Source of the DNA: Verrucomicrobiales bacterium
GTDB taxonomy: Bacteria > Verrucomicrobiota > Verrucomicrobiia > Verrucomicrobiales > DEV007
DNA: 64,000 nucleotides
Assembly (NCBI GenBank): GCA_016795505.1
Contig: JAEUHH010000062.1
Span: forward strand, 1-64,000
Reading direction: 5' to 3'
The number at the start of each line of letters is the position of its first letter. Position 1 is the first letter of the stretch. The translations under genes were made by a program, and so were the position numbers. A model generated the notes under the pieces. That model was not told the origin of the DNA, ran no database searches, and saw nothing but the letters and a program-made list of their open reading frames with translations. Shown here piece by piece: positions 23,246-31,868 of this stretch.

Positions 23246-23584
23246 TTACTTTTCCCTCGGTTGCAGGCTTTTTTCAACGGCGTCGCCCAGTTCCTGGACC
23301 GCTTCTTTCAGGCCTTGGGCGGCTTCTTCGAGGCGGTCGGCGGGATAGGCGATGTCCCAGCGGAGCACGGTCACGTCTTCGTCGTGCAGCCAGCCATCGG
23401 CGGCGGCGAGGGGGCGATAGAGTTTTTCGGTTCCCCGGGGCACCCAGTCGGGCATGAAGACGGTGCGGTGGGAAAGGAGGCGAACGGAACGCTCGGAGCG
23501 CCAATACCCATAGGAACCGACCCATGCGCCCAGCAGAGCGAGGATGGCCGCGGCGCCGAGGGCGCGGTGGGAGAGCCGGCTCAT
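23246..23584 (-). CDS. Small single-pass membrane protein, tandem paralogue 1
   Basis: The 112-residue protein has one N-terminal membrane helix (GAAAILALLGAWVGSYGYW), then RSERSVRLLSHRTVFMPDW, PLAAADGWLHDEDVTVLRWDIAY, and a charged C-terminal helix (LEEAAQGLKEAVQELGDAVEKSL) that its paralogue lacks. It is the first gene of a two-gene reverse operon. Topology suggests an extracytoplasmic domain tethered to the inner membrane. Function is unknown. Confidence 0.65.
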   Translation of the reverse strand: MSRLSHRALGAAAILALLGAWVGSYGYWRSERSVRLLSHRTVFMPDWVPRGTEKLYRPLAAADGWLHDEDVTVLRWDIAYPADRLEEAAQGLKEAVQELGDAVEKSLQPREK

Positions 23585-23757
23585 TTCCTTTTGTGGATCC
23601 GGGATAGGAGGATGGGCGACTCCGGCCCGGGGCGGGACTGAGGCCGATGCCAGGGAAGTCGGGTGGGAGTCACGGATGCACCCCCGGCTTTACAAGCAGG
23701 CGAACCGGTTGAACCGCGGTCAACCCGCCAGTCAGCCGTCGTTCGCTCCCGGCCGGC

Positions 23758-24444
23758 TCACGCGCCATCCCACGAGCTGTAGATGGCGACGGGCGTGCCG
23801 TGCTTGGTATTGTCAAAAATCATCTGGGCAGCGTCGCTGGGCAGGCGCACGCAGCCGGCGGAGGCCGGGTAGCCGGGCAGGTAGCCGGCATGGACGCCAT
23901 AGACGGAGCCGCTCAGGCGCATCCAGTAGGGCATGCCGACGCCGTAAATGGTGGATATCTTGCCCGAGCGGACCCGCTCGGAGATGCGGAAGCTGCCCCG
24001 CGGCGTGTATTTGCCGGGACGGGCGGTGGAGATGGGCGTCTCGATCGCCACGGAGCCGCTGACGAGCAGGAAGGCCTTTTGCCGCGAGATATCGACGATG
24101 ATGCGGGTGTTTGCCTTGTTGCTCCGGGCGAGCACGGCGGAGTTCACTTTCACCGGCGGGATGACGGGGCCGGTCGGTTTGGTGGGCTTTTTCGCGGTCG
24201 GCGCATCGGCATCGAGGGAGAAAAGCCAGGTGAAGAAGTTTTCCCGGGTGGTATTCACGACCGGCTGCCCCTCGCTGCGGGCCGGAAAGCCGGCGGGCCG
24301 GATGCGGGCATTGCTCGGACCGATCCCGGCTGATCGGACGACCGATCCAGTGGTGGGAGTGGTGCAGGAGACGGCGCCAAAGGCGACCAAACACCCCGCC
24401 AAGGCGAGGACGAGAGAGCGGACAGAGCGGGTGGGCTGGGACAT
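23758..24444 (-). CDS. L,D-transpeptidase (YkuD family) lipoprotein
   Basis: The ATG at 24444 starts a lipoprotein signal ending in AVSC (MSQPTRSVRSLVLALAG); the frame upstream is promoter DNA. The 228-residue protein contains the YkuD core: VDISRQKAFLLVSG, ISTARPGKYTPRGSF and the catalytic HAGYLPGYPASAGCVRLP, with the nucleophilic cysteine in the SAGCVR motif. Such enzymes form 3-3 peptidoglycan cross-links or attach proteins to the wall. A stretch with DADAPTAKKPTKP separates the lipid anchor from the domain. It is divergent from an M23 peptidase gene across 217 bp. Confidence 0.92.
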   Translation of the reverse strand: MSQPTRSVRSLVLALAGCLVAFGAVSCTTPTTGSVVRSAGIGPSNARIRPAGFPARSEGQPVVNTTRENFFTWLFSLDADAPTAKKPTKPTGPVIPPVKVNSAVLARSNKANTRIIVDISRQKAFLLVSGSVAIETPISTARPGKYTPRGSFRISERVRSGKISTIYGVGMPYWMRLSGSVYGVHAGYLPGYPASAGCVRLPSDAAQMIFDNTKHGTPVAIYSSWDGA

Positions 24445-24661
24445 GACAGACGACGGCGGATGACGAAACAGAACGCGACAAGCCGCGGTCCGGAGGGCCC
24501 ACAAACACCTCATTCCCCCTGCCGACCCCCCGGCGGCTCGCGGAAAAGAGTCCCTTTTACGCAATCCGTTGAAAATGGAAAGAGAAAAGTTAACAAATAT
24601 GAAGATTTTATGTTCAATAGCTGCTTGAGTCGGCTCCTTTAGCCAGCAACAGTCCGTTTCC

Positions 24662-25543
24662 ATGGCCCGCCGGCGCACTCAACCGCCTCCTTTCGACGTG
24701 ATGCGCCACCTGTCGCAGTTGGTGCGCCACGTCCTGCCGCTGCTGGTACTGGTGGCGGCGGCTCTTTTCATCGCCTTCATGGTTTGGAACCCCACCATGA
24801 GCGACGATCCGACCGCGGACGCGGACGCCCCCCGGCGCGTCGGTCTGCTGCCGGTGGTGTCGCCGCAGGGAGGGGACGAGGCGCCGCCCTTCGATCCGGC
24901 GTTTGCCCTGCCGCGCCCGATCGATCTGGTCCGCGTGCCGGTGGCGGCCCGATTCGACGCGCCTCTGGGCAGCCCGCTGGGGGCACTCTCTTATAATGCG
25001 CAGCCGTTTCTGACTGCGGGCCATCTCGGCGACGATCTGAATGGCATCGGCGGGGACAATTCCGACCTCGGTGACCCGGTCCACGCCGCCGCGGATGGCG
25101 TCGCGATTTTCTCCGGCCCCGCTGGCGAAGGCTGGGGGAACGTGGTGACCGTGGCGCACCGCCTGCCGGACGGCCGCCACGTGGAGACGCTCTACGGCCA
25201 TCTCGAGCAGGTGCGCGTGCCGGCCGGAGCGCTGGTGCGCCGGGGCGAACGCATCGGCCGGGTGGGCAATGCCAGGGGCCGCTATCTGGCTCATCTGCAT
25301 TTCGAGGTCCGCTCCGGCATTTCGCCCGATCCGGGGCGCGGCTATGGTCCGCTTCCCCAGGGCCGGGAGCCGGCGGAAGCATTTGTCTCCGCTCATCGCG
25401 GCGCACCCGAGGACCGGCAGAACGAGCCGATCGGGGGCGAATGGGACACGCAACTCCCGCGTCCGGAAGATCCCACCGGCGCCGATGGACCGAGCCTGCG
25501 CATCCGCACCGTGACGGAGCCGGCGCCTCCCGCCAAGCCTTAG
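24662..25543 (+). CDS. Membrane-anchored M23-family (LytM-like) peptidase
   Basis: The 293-residue protein has one N-terminal membrane helix (VLPLLVLVAAALFIAFMVW). The zinc site is split between AGHLGDDLNG (H and D) and the final HLHFE, with YGHLEQ in between, as in active LytM peptidases. These enzymes cut peptide cross-links of peptidoglycan in the periplasm. A second Met at residue 14 is an alternative start. The C-terminal 70 residues are Pro/Asp/Glu-rich and unassigned. Pairing with the divergent L,D-transpeptidase suggests linked cell-wall roles. Confidence 0.9.
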   Translation: MARRRTQPPPFDVMRHLSQLVRHVLPLLVLVAAALFIAFMVWNPTMSDDPTADADAPRRVGLLPVVSPQGGDEAPPFDPAFALPRPIDLVRVPVAARFDAPLGSPLGALSYNAQPFLTAGHLGDDLNGIGGDNSDLGDPVHAAADGVAIFSGPAGEGWGNVVTVAHRLPDGRHVETLYGHLEQVRVPAGALVRRGERIGRVGNARGRYLAHLHFEVRSGISPDPGRGYGPLPQGREPAEAFVSAHRGAPEDRQNEPIGGEWDTQLPRPEDPTGADGPSLRIRTVTEPAPPAKP

Positions 25544-25544
25544 T

Positions 25545-25640
25545 GCCAGAGGACTGCGGCAATCCCGGACAGGCTACCGTTGCTGCCTTCCGGCCCTGGC
25601 GGGGTTCGCAAGCCGGCATTCCGCAGCCTCTGACGCGCGC
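25545..25640 (-). ncRNA. ffs: Small bacterial SRP RNA (4.5S type)
   Basis: The reverse strand carries the conserved SRP domain IV hairpin: GCCAGGGCCGGAAGGCAGCA, with the asymmetric and symmetric loops that bind Ffh. The ends of the roughly 95-nt segment pair (CAGAGGCTGCGG with CCGCAGTCCTCTG), closing one long hairpin as in 4.5S RNA. It lies directly behind the M23 gene on the opposite strand. Confidence 0.93.
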
Positions 25641-25741
25641 ATTATAACGGCAATCCCCGCCCGCGCCAGTGCCACGGCAGAAAAGACTTGCCCCGGAGAG
25701 ACGAAGTTTTTAAAACTGCGCAGGAACTTCGCATTTTTGTG

Positions 25742-25770
25742 TTGTGTTCCCGGCGCCTTCTCGCTAGGAT
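25742..25770 (+). promoter_or_regulatory. Probable promoter for the coiled-coil protein genes
   Basis: TTGTGT (25742-25747) and TAGGAT (25765-25770) are exactly 17 bp apart. They lie about 80 bp before the ATG at 25850, with a purine-rich CGGAGA ribosome site just before it. No repressor site was recognised. Confidence 0.5.
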
Positions 25771-25849
25771 GCGACCGATTGGCTTCGCCGGATTGACACG
25801 AACGGAGAAACCGAGAACACGAAATTTCTTAACAGACGGAGATACTGCC

Positions 25850-27142
25850 ATGTGGAAAGTGCTGCTAGTCATTTCAGCCGTGGTGCTGGCTGGGTCGAGC
25901 TTCATCAGTTGGAACAACCAACAGGTGTTGAAGTCCACCCGCACCGAACGGAAGCAGGCCGAAGATCAGCTCGCCCAGCTCGAGAAGACGCTGGAGACGA
26001 AGAAGATGGAACTGGAGATGACGGTCGCCCAGACCGCCGCGCTCCGTGACGAGTCCCAGAAGCTTCAGGTCGAGGTCGACACCGCGAAGGCGAAGATTTC
26101 CGAGCACGACCTGAAGATCAACACCCTCGGCACCCAAAACACCGCCAAGAAAGCGGAGCTGGACGAAGCCCGGAAGTTCCTCGCGGAAATCGGTGACATC
26201 CAGAAGGTGCAGGATGAGTTGAACCTCGTGAAGAGCCAGGTGGAGAAGGAGCAGATCGAAATCGCCTCCATCCAGGACAATGTCGACAAGGCCAAGCTCC
26301 AGACCGAGCGCATGAAAGGCATCGCCGCCGAGCTGGCTGCCCTGAAAAAGGATCAGGAAGAAGGCCGCATTCGCCCGCCCTTCAACAGCTCGGTTCGCCG
26401 CGCCTACAATCAGTGGGGTTTCGTCGTCGTCGAAGGCGGCAACGATCAGGGCGTCGTGAAGCGCGCCCAGCTCGATGTGACCCGCCGCGGCCAGCCCATC
26501 TGCAAGCTGATCGTCACCTCGGTCGAGCCTCAGGAGTGCATCGCCGAGGTCATCCCCGGCTCGATGGTGCCCGGTCAGACGATTCAGGAAGGAGACACCG
26601 TCACCAAGTCCGAAGCCCCCATCCCGCAGCCCGGCATGGCTCCCGTGGGCGCACCGGCCGCCGCCCCCGCCACCACGGCGGCTCCGGGCGCTGATCCCGG
26701 CATGGCTCCGGCTCCGGCAGCTGGGGGAGATCCCTTTGGCGCTCCGGCGGCTCCCGCTGACGGTATGGCTCCGGCGGCTCCCGCCGCTGGGGGGGATCCC
26801 TTCGGGGCTCCGACGTCGCCCGCGCCGGCCGCTCCGGCGGCGAATGACCCGTTTGGCGCTCCCGCCGCTCCGGCAGGTGGTGCCGCTCCGGCTGCCCCCG
26901 CCGCTCCGATGGCTCCGGGCAGCGATCCGTTTGGCGCACCGCCCGCTGCTCCGGCCGCTCCGGCTGGTGGTGCGGCCCCGGCTGCTCCGGCCGCGCCCGG
27001 CAGTGATCCGTTTGGAGCGCCCGCTGCTCCGGCCGCTCCGGCTGGTGGTGCCGCTCCCGCGGCTCCCGGTGGTGCGGCTCCGGCGAGTGACCCCTTCGGT
27101 GCTCCTCCGGCGACCCCGCCGGCCACGCCACCGCAGCAGTGA
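25850..27142 (+). CDS. Membrane-anchored coiled-coil protein with long Ala/Pro-rich tail
   Basis: The ATG at 25850 (MWKVLLVISAVVLAG) begins an N-terminal membrane anchor and gives 430 residues. Residues about 25-170 are a strong coiled coil (QAEDQLAQLEKTLETKKMEL). Then comes a compact beta domain with WGFVVVEGGNDQGVVKRAQLDV and VEPQECIAEVIPGS, resembling the small barrel of MreC-like proteins. The last 150 residues are repeats of DPFGAPAAPA type, probably unstructured and periplasm-exposed. The next gene is a paralogue lacking the tail. A structural role at the envelope is likely, but no family name can be given. Confidence 0.8.
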   Translation: MWKVLLVISAVVLAGSSFISWNNQQVLKSTRTERKQAEDQLAQLEKTLETKKMELEMTVAQTAALRDESQKLQVEVDTAKAKISEHDLKINTLGTQNTAKKAELDEARKFLAEIGDIQKVQDELNLVKSQVEKEQIEIASIQDNVDKAKLQTERMKGIAAELAALKKDQEEGRIRPPFNSSVRRAYNQWGFVVVEGGNDQGVVKRAQLDVTRRGQPICKLIVTSVEPQECIAEVIPGSMVPGQTIQEGDTVTKSEAPIPQPGMAPVGAPAAAPATTAAPGADPGMAPAPAAGGDPFGAPAAPADGMAPAAPAAGGDPFGAPTSPAPAAPAANDPFGAPAAPAGGAAPAAPAAPMAPGSDPFGAPPAAPAAPAGGAAPAAPAAPGSDPFGAPAAPAAPAGGAAPAAPGGAAPASDPFGAPPATPPATPPQQ

Positions 27143-27223
27143 TTGTCCGGCCTTCCCGCGGCCCCTATCCGAGTTTTCCCATTTTCCGATTTTACACGAC
27201 GCACGTTTCAGCAGACGACGATT

Positions 27224-28018
27224 ATGAAAAAGTTCATCATGGCCCTTTCCATCCTCGCCATGGGCGGAGGTGCTTTCCTTGGCGTCTTGAACAAGCAAAC
27301 GCTCACCGATGAGCGCGGCTTCCTCGCCGAAGCGCAAAAGAAAGTCACCGAAAAGAAGAACGAGCTGAATCAGGTCGAGACAGACCTGACGGCCGCCAAG
27401 GAGGAAAGCACCAAAGCCAAGGACGAGCGCGACCAGATCAGCGCGGCCCTGTCCGAAGCCCAGCAGCAGATCAAGCGGCAGGAAGCCCAGATCGCCACCG
27501 CCGAAGCTGAGCTGGAGAAAATGCGGATCGAAAAAGAGGAGATCGACCTCGCCATCAAAAAGATCTTCCCGCCCGGCAGCCCCATCCAGAACATCCAGCA
27601 GTTGCAGCAGGCCCATCAGGCGCTCAAGGATCAACTCACCGAGGTTCAGAACAAGAAGACCGATCTGATGAACCAGATCCAGCAGGCCCAGACCCAGATG
27701 GTGCAGGCCGAGCAGCAGGTCCGCGAGCTGGAGACCTACCAGATCGACCGCGCCAAGCAGATCGCCCTCAATGGTCTGGAGGCAACCGTCATCGCCGTGA
27801 ATCGCAACTTCGGCTTTGTCATGGTCAATGCCGGCAAGAACCTCGGCGTCACGCCCGACTCCGCCATGCTTGTGAAGCGCGGTCAGGACCGCATCGCCCG
27901 CCTTCAGATCCGTGAGCTGGAGCCGAATGTCCTCGTAGCCGATGTGGTGCCCAGCTCGCTCGCCGACGGTGTCCGCGTCCAGCCGGGCGACAAGGTGATC
28001 TTCGAAAACACGAAGTGA
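27224..28018 (+). CDS. Membrane-anchored coiled-coil protein, paralogue without tail
   Basis: The ATG at 27224 (MKKFIMALSILAMGG) gives a membrane anchor and 264 residues. A long coiled coil (about residues 30-180) is rich in Glu, Lys and Gln. The C-terminal beta domain reads NRNFGFVMVNAGKNLGVTPDSAMLVKR and ELEPNVLVADVVPSSLADGV, clearly the same domain as in the preceding protein. It sits 81 bp behind that gene, probably in the same transcript. The two may form a hetero-oligomer through their coiled coils. Confidence 0.8.
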   Translation: MKKFIMALSILAMGGGAFLGVLNKQTLTDERGFLAEAQKKVTEKKNELNQVETDLTAAKEESTKAKDERDQISAALSEAQQQIKRQEAQIATAEAELEKMRIEKEEIDLAIKKIFPPGSPIQNIQQLQQAHQALKDQLTEVQNKKTDLMNQIQQAQTQMVQAEQQVRELETYQIDRAKQIALNGLEATVIAVNRNFGFVMVNAGKNLGVTPDSAMLVKRGQDRIARLQIRELEPNVLVADVVPSSLADGVRVQPGDKVIFENTK

Positions 28019-28068
28019 CCACCGCCGCCGCGTCGAAACTGATCACTTATCACCCATCTCGCGTCGCC

Positions 28069-28242
28069 ATGGTACGAACCGTCCTCGCCCTCGCCCTTTC
28101 CGCAGGCATTTCCCTGCTGGGAGCCAGTTGCGCCAGCAACCAGCCCGAGCCGCCGAAGCCCCGCGTCAGCAGCATGCCGCAGAATCTCCCGCAGTCGTGG
28201 GAAGGCCAGTCCCGCATGGGCGGCATGCCCACGTCCTACTGA
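28069..28242 (+). CDS. Tiny lipoprotein
   Basis: The ATG at 28069 gives 57 residues: a signal peptide ending in LLGASC (lipobox) and a short mature peptide with QPEPPKPRVSSMPQNLPQSWEG. It is the third gene after the two coiled-coil proteins and could be part of the same envelope assembly. Its end overlaps the convergent glycosylase gene by 7 bp. The mature Pro/Ser-rich peptide has no known fold. Confidence 0.6.
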   Translation: MVRTVLALALSAGISLLGASCASNQPEPPKPRVSSMPQNLPQSWEGQSRMGGMPTSY

Positions 28243-28877
28243 CCGGGCGGCTTCGAGACCCACGGACTGCCGGCGGCCAGAAACCGCCATGGCAGATCCT
28301 GCGCCCGCGAAATGCCGATCCGCACATCGGCGACGACGCCCAGTAGGGCCTCCTTGGCGTTGACGGCGGCCGCGGCGAATCCCCGTAACGCCTGACCCCG
28401 CGAGCCCGCATCGGCAGCCAGGTCCCAGCCGTGGTGCTCCCCAGTGATACCGAGCGCCATGCTCAGCTTTCCCGGCCCCGAGCAGAGATCGCGATCCCGC
28501 TCCCGGCCCCGGCGGTGCCGCATCTGGTCCAGCCCCGAGAGCGGCTGCAGCGCCCGCAGCAGCACGAAACCACGCTCGCCGGTGCGGGCGTCCTTGGTCA
28601 GCACATTGGTCAGCCAATACATGCCGTAGTTGAAATAGACGTACGCGGCGCCCGCCTCGTGCCGTTCGACGAACTGTCTCGCTCCCGGCCGGAAAAAGGT
28701 GTGGCAGGCTTCGTCATCGATCTCCGAGTAGGCCTCCGTCTCCACCACCACGCCGGAGCAGCCATCCCAGTGAAACTCGGCCCCGATCAGCTCCCGGGCG
28801 CAGGTGACCGGATCGCGCAGGAAGAACTCGCGCGCCAGCGGCTGATTTCCGATGGTACCCTGTTCGATCGGAGACAT
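28236..28877 (-). CDS. Alkyladenine (3-methyladenine) DNA glycosylase, AAG/MPG type
   Basis: The 213-residue protein matches the AAG family: PLAREFFLRDPVTCARELIGAEF, VVETEAYSEIDDEACH, AAYVYFNYGMYWLTNV, LLRALQPL and GPGKLSMALGI. It removes alkylated purines from DNA. The only possible start before the conserved PLAREFF region is the ATG at 28877, inside a dispersed repeat, so the first residues (MSPIEQGTIGNQ) come from repeat DNA. Downstream on the reverse strand no partner gene is coupled. The 3' end overlaps the small lipoprotein gene. Confidence 0.92.
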   Translation of the reverse strand: MSPIEQGTIGNQPLAREFFLRDPVTCARELIGAEFHWDGCSGVVVETEAYSEIDDEACHTFFRPGARQFVERHEAGAAYVYFNYGMYWLTNVLTKDARTGERGFVLLRALQPLSGLDQMRHRRGRERDRDLCSGPGKLSMALGITGEHHGWDLAADAGSRGQALRGFAAAAVNAKEALLGVVADVRIGISRAQDLPWRFLAAGSPWVSKPPGQ

Positions 28878-28893
28878 GACCCTGTTCGATCGG
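28849..28893. repeat. Dispersed palindromic repeat, copy B (supplies a start codon)
   Basis: Two units read on the reverse strand as CCGATCGAACAGGGT, the second ending in a CATCGG arm. The ATG and first codons of the glycosylase gene lie inside them. Confidence 0.8.
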
Positions 28894-28905
28894 ATTTCAC
28901 CCCCG

Positions 28906-29664
28906 TCACAGCCCGGTCGGATGGTCGATGAAGCTCCAGGGCAGTCCGTAGCGGGCCTCCAGCCACTCCGCGAGGGCCTTCACGCCGAAGGTCTCGGTCG
29001 CATAATGACCGCCGTAGATGACATTCAGCCCCAGTTCCTCGGCCGCCGTGTAGCTCCAGTGGGGTCCCTCCCCGGTGATGAAGGTGTCGATGCCCGTGGC
29101 CGCCATCGCCGCCACCTCCGAGCCGGCGCCGCCGGTGACGAGGCCCACCGACCGCACCCGGCCGGGACCTCCGGGACACAGGTGGACGCCAGCGCCGGTC
29201 GCCGCAGCGACTCTCTCCACCAATTCGTCGCGGTCCAGATCGACCGCCGCCCGCAAGCCTAGCCGGATGCCCTTCCAATCAAAGAACGGCTCGCAGTCCC
29301 CGAGCCCGAGTGCGGCAGCCAGCCGGGCGTTGTTGCCCAGAGTCGGGTGGACATCCAGCGGGATGTGGGCGCTGAAAAGGGCGAGATTGGCATCCAGAGC
29401 CAGCTTCAGTTTTTCATAGACGGCTCCCGTGACCGGCTGCGCGCCGGACCAGAACAGGCCGTGATGCACCAGCAACAGATCCGCGCCGGACGCGACCGCC
29501 TCGCGGACCACCGGCAGGCAGGCATCGACGGCGGCCGCCACCCGGGTCACCGAGCCACCGTTGGCAAGCTGCAGGCCATTGACGGCACCCGGATAGTCGG
29601 GGATCTCCCCGAGCCGCAGTTCGGAGGTGAGGGCAGAGACGATGTCGGCCAGCGGGATGGACAT
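28906..29664 (-). CDS. NIF3-family dinuclear metal protein (YbgI/YqfO-like)
   Basis: The 252-residue protein shows the family landmarks: NGLQLAN, DLLLVHHGLFW, SAHIPLDVHPTLGNNARLA and, near the end, GEGPHWS and GGHYATETFGV. The histidines and the glutamate bind two metals in a ring-shaped hexamer. Members are linked to GTP cyclohydrolase-like or hydrolase roles, but the cellular function is unsettled. The gene is single and divergent from ychF. Confidence 0.92.
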   Translation of the reverse strand: MSIPLADIVSALTSELRLGEIPDYPGAVNGLQLANGGSVTRVAAAVDACLPVVREAVASGADLLLVHHGLFWSGAQPVTGAVYEKLKLALDANLALFSAHIPLDVHPTLGNNARLAAALGLGDCEPFFDWKGIRLGLRAAVDLDRDELVERVAAATGAGVHLCPGGPGRVRSVGLVTGGAGSEVAAMAATGIDTFITGEGPHWSYTAAEELGLNVIYGGHYATETFGVKALAEWLEARYGLPWSFIDHPTGL

Positions 29665-29777
29665 GCGGACAGAAAAGACCCGGAAAGCCGCCCGCGCATC
29701 CGCAAAATGCCACCGGGGCGCCCGCCGGGAAAAAATCGGTGTTCATCTGGCGCGAGCTGTGGTTGTTTCCCCGCCTC

Positions 29778-30893
29778 ATGCTCCAGGCTGGTATCGTAGG
29801 ACTTCCGAACGTCGGTAAATCGACGCTGTTCAATGCCGTGACCCGCACCCGCAAGGCGGAAGCGGCGAACTATCCCTTTTGCACCATCGACCCGAACGTC
29901 GGTGTCGTCGTCGTACCCGACGAGCGGCTCGATGTGCTGGCGACGATCTTCAAGTCGCAGAAGATCCTGCCCGCCGCGATCGAATTCGTCGACATCGCCG
30001 GCCTGGTAAAGGGCGCCAGCCAGGGTGCCGGACTGGGCAATCAATTCCTCGCCAACATCCGCGAGGTCAACGCCATCGTGCAGGTGGTGCGCTGCTTTGA
30101 AAACGACGACATCATCCACGAGTTGGGCTCGGTCGATCCCCTGCGCGACATCGAGATCATCAATGCCGAGCTGATGCTGGCCGACCTGGCCACGCTGGAA
30201 AAGCGGCGCTCCTCCCGCGAGAAAAAGGCGAAAACCGGCGACGCCGAGGCCAAACGCGAGGTCGCGGTGATGGATCTGCTGATCCCGCACCTCGACTCGG
30301 GGCTGCCGGCTCTAACCTGCGAAATGTCCAAGGAAGACGCCGAGGTGATGCGCGACTTCTTCCTGCTCACCGCCAAGCCCACCATTTTCGCGTGCAACGT
30401 GGCCGAAAGCGAACTGGCCGCCGCCACCGAGCGCCCCGACGAGCATCCCATGGTGTCGCGGGTGCGGAAATACGCTGCGGAAACGCACGGTGCGGAGGCT
30501 GTCGTCATCTCCGCCCGCATTGAGGAGGAGATGATCGACCTCGATCCCGCCGAAGCCGCCGAATTCCTCGCCGACATGGGGGTGAAGGACAGCGGCGTTT
30601 CCGCCCTGATCCGGGCCGTCTATCACCTGCTCGGTCTGAGGACCTATCTCACCGCCGGACCGAAGGAGACCCGCGCCTGGACCATCCCGGCGGGTGCCAA
30701 GGCCCCGCAGGCGGCGGGCGTCATCCATTCCGACTTCGAGCGGGGCTTCATCGCCGCCGAAGTGGTCGCCTTCGAGACGCTCAAGGAACTCGGCTCCCTC
30801 GCCGCCGCCCGCGATGCCGGCAAGCTCCGCATCGAGGGCAAGCAGTACGTCGTCGAGGACGGCGACGTGATCGAGTTCCGCTTCAACGTCTGA
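29778..30893 (+). CDS. ychF: Ribosome-associated P-loop ATPase/GTPase YchF (OLA1)
   Basis: I chose the ATG at 29778 because MLQAGIVGLPNVGKST is the normal YchF N-terminus; an earlier ATG at 29739 adds 13 atypical residues. G1 is GLPNVGKST (residues 6-14), followed by NYPFCTIDPN, the G3 region DIAGLVKGAS and the C-terminal TGS-like domain with FERGFIAAEV and VEDGDVIEFRFNV. The noncanonical G4 region (ACNVAES) explains the ATP preference of the family. The full length is 371 residues. It acts at the ribosome and in stress responses. Confidence 0.96.
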   Translation: MLQAGIVGLPNVGKSTLFNAVTRTRKAEAANYPFCTIDPNVGVVVVPDERLDVLATIFKSQKILPAAIEFVDIAGLVKGASQGAGLGNQFLANIREVNAIVQVVRCFENDDIIHELGSVDPLRDIEIINAELMLADLATLEKRRSSREKKAKTGDAEAKREVAVMDLLIPHLDSGLPALTCEMSKEDAEVMRDFFLLTAKPTIFACNVAESELAAATERPDEHPMVSRVRKYAAETHGAEAVVISARIEEEMIDLDPAEAAEFLADMGVKDSGVSALIRAVYHLLGLRTYLTAGPKETRAWTIPAGAKAPQAAGVIHSDFERGFIAAEVVAFETLKELGSLAAARDAGKLRIEGKQYVVEDGDVIEFRFNV

Positions 30894-31017
30894 TTTTCCG
30901 GCGCAAAACCCGCGCGGAGCCCCTGTTCCAGCCGTGGTTTCGGTTGACACCCACGCCAGTCCCAGCTAATGGGGCGGACCGAGGCGCGGCCCCGAAACCT
31001 GCCCTCGCGAGACAGGC

Positions 31018-31536
31018 ATGATGTATCGAGCGGTCACTTTTTCACTGCTGCTGGCGATCTGGTTGGTGTTTTCAGGGATCTACGACGCCTTCCATATCGG
31101 GCTGGGCATTTTGTCCTGCCTTTTCGTCACCTGGATCTCCTCGGATCTGCTGTTCGACGACCGCTCCCTCGGCTTTCGCGCCCGCCTCGGACAGGCCTGG
31201 CGCCTCGGTGGCTATCTGGCGTGGCTCGGCTGGCAGTTGGTCCTTTCCAATCTGCACCTGCTGAAGCTGACGCTGAAGCCCGGCGCCATGGCCGAGGTGG
31301 AGCCCCGCATCACCCTCTACCGCACGGCGTTGAAGTCCGACTTCGAGAAGTTCCTCCTCGCCAACTCCATCACGCTCACGCCGGGGACCATCACCATCAA
31401 GATCCTTGGCGACGACTTCTACATCCACTCCATCAGCAAATTCGCCGCCGATGGCCTCGACGGCCAGATGGAGCGCCGCATCGCCGCGATCTTCGCCCCG
31501 GCCGGGTCAGGATCGCCTTCACCGTCCGCCGATTGA
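31018..31536 (+). CDS. mrpE: Mrp antiporter subunit E
   Basis: The 172-residue protein has N-terminal membrane helices (FSLLLAIWLVFSGIYD and LGILSCLFVTWISSDLLF), a third around YLAWLGWQLVLSNLHLLKL, and the MnhE-type soluble end (SITLTPGTITIKILGDDFYIHSI). It is the first gene of the antiporter operon and begins 124 bp after ychF. The Mrp complex exchanges Na+ for H+ across the inner membrane and supports pH and salt balance. Confidence 0.9.
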   Translation: MMYRAVTFSLLLAIWLVFSGIYDAFHIGLGILSCLFVTWISSDLLFDDRSLGFRARLGQAWRLGGYLAWLGWQLVLSNLHLLKLTLKPGAMAEVEPRITLYRTALKSDFEKFLLANSITLTPGTITIKILGDDFYIHSISKFAADGLDGQMERRIAAIFAPAGSGSPSPSAD

Positions 31537-31544
31537 CCGACGCG

Positions 31545-31868
31545 ATGTTCGAGACCTTTTCCATCATCGCCGGAGCGATCCTGCTGCTGCTCATGCTGCC
31601 CGCCTTTTACCGGGTGGTGGTGGGGCCGACCGCCATCGACCGCATCGTCGCTGTCAATGTCATCGGCACGAAGACCGCCGTGCTGCTGGTCTTCATCGGC
31701 GTGATCTTCGGCCGGGTGGAAATGTTCGTGGATTTCGCCCTGGCCTACGGAATGCTCAATTTCATCGGGTCGCTCGCCGCGGCCCGCTACCTCCACCGGG
31801 TGCGGCCCTTTTACGGAAAAGGCGGCCAACTCGCCGAGGCGGAGGCCACACCGACCGAACGACCATGA
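31545..31868 (+). CDS. mrpF: Mrp antiporter subunit F
   Basis: The ATG at 31545 gives a 107-residue protein with three helices and the typical GPTAIDRIVAVNVIGTK motif of MnhF/PhaF. It begins 8 bp after mrpE and its stop overlaps the start of mrpG in ATGA. The short charged tail (GGQLAEAEATPTERP) is not conserved in the family as I know it. Confidence 0.9.
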   Translation: MFETFSIIAGAILLLLMLPAFYRVVVGPTAIDRIVAVNVIGTKTAVLLVFIGVIFGRVEMFVDFALAYGMLNFIGSLAAARYLHRVRPFYGKGGQLAEAEATPTERP

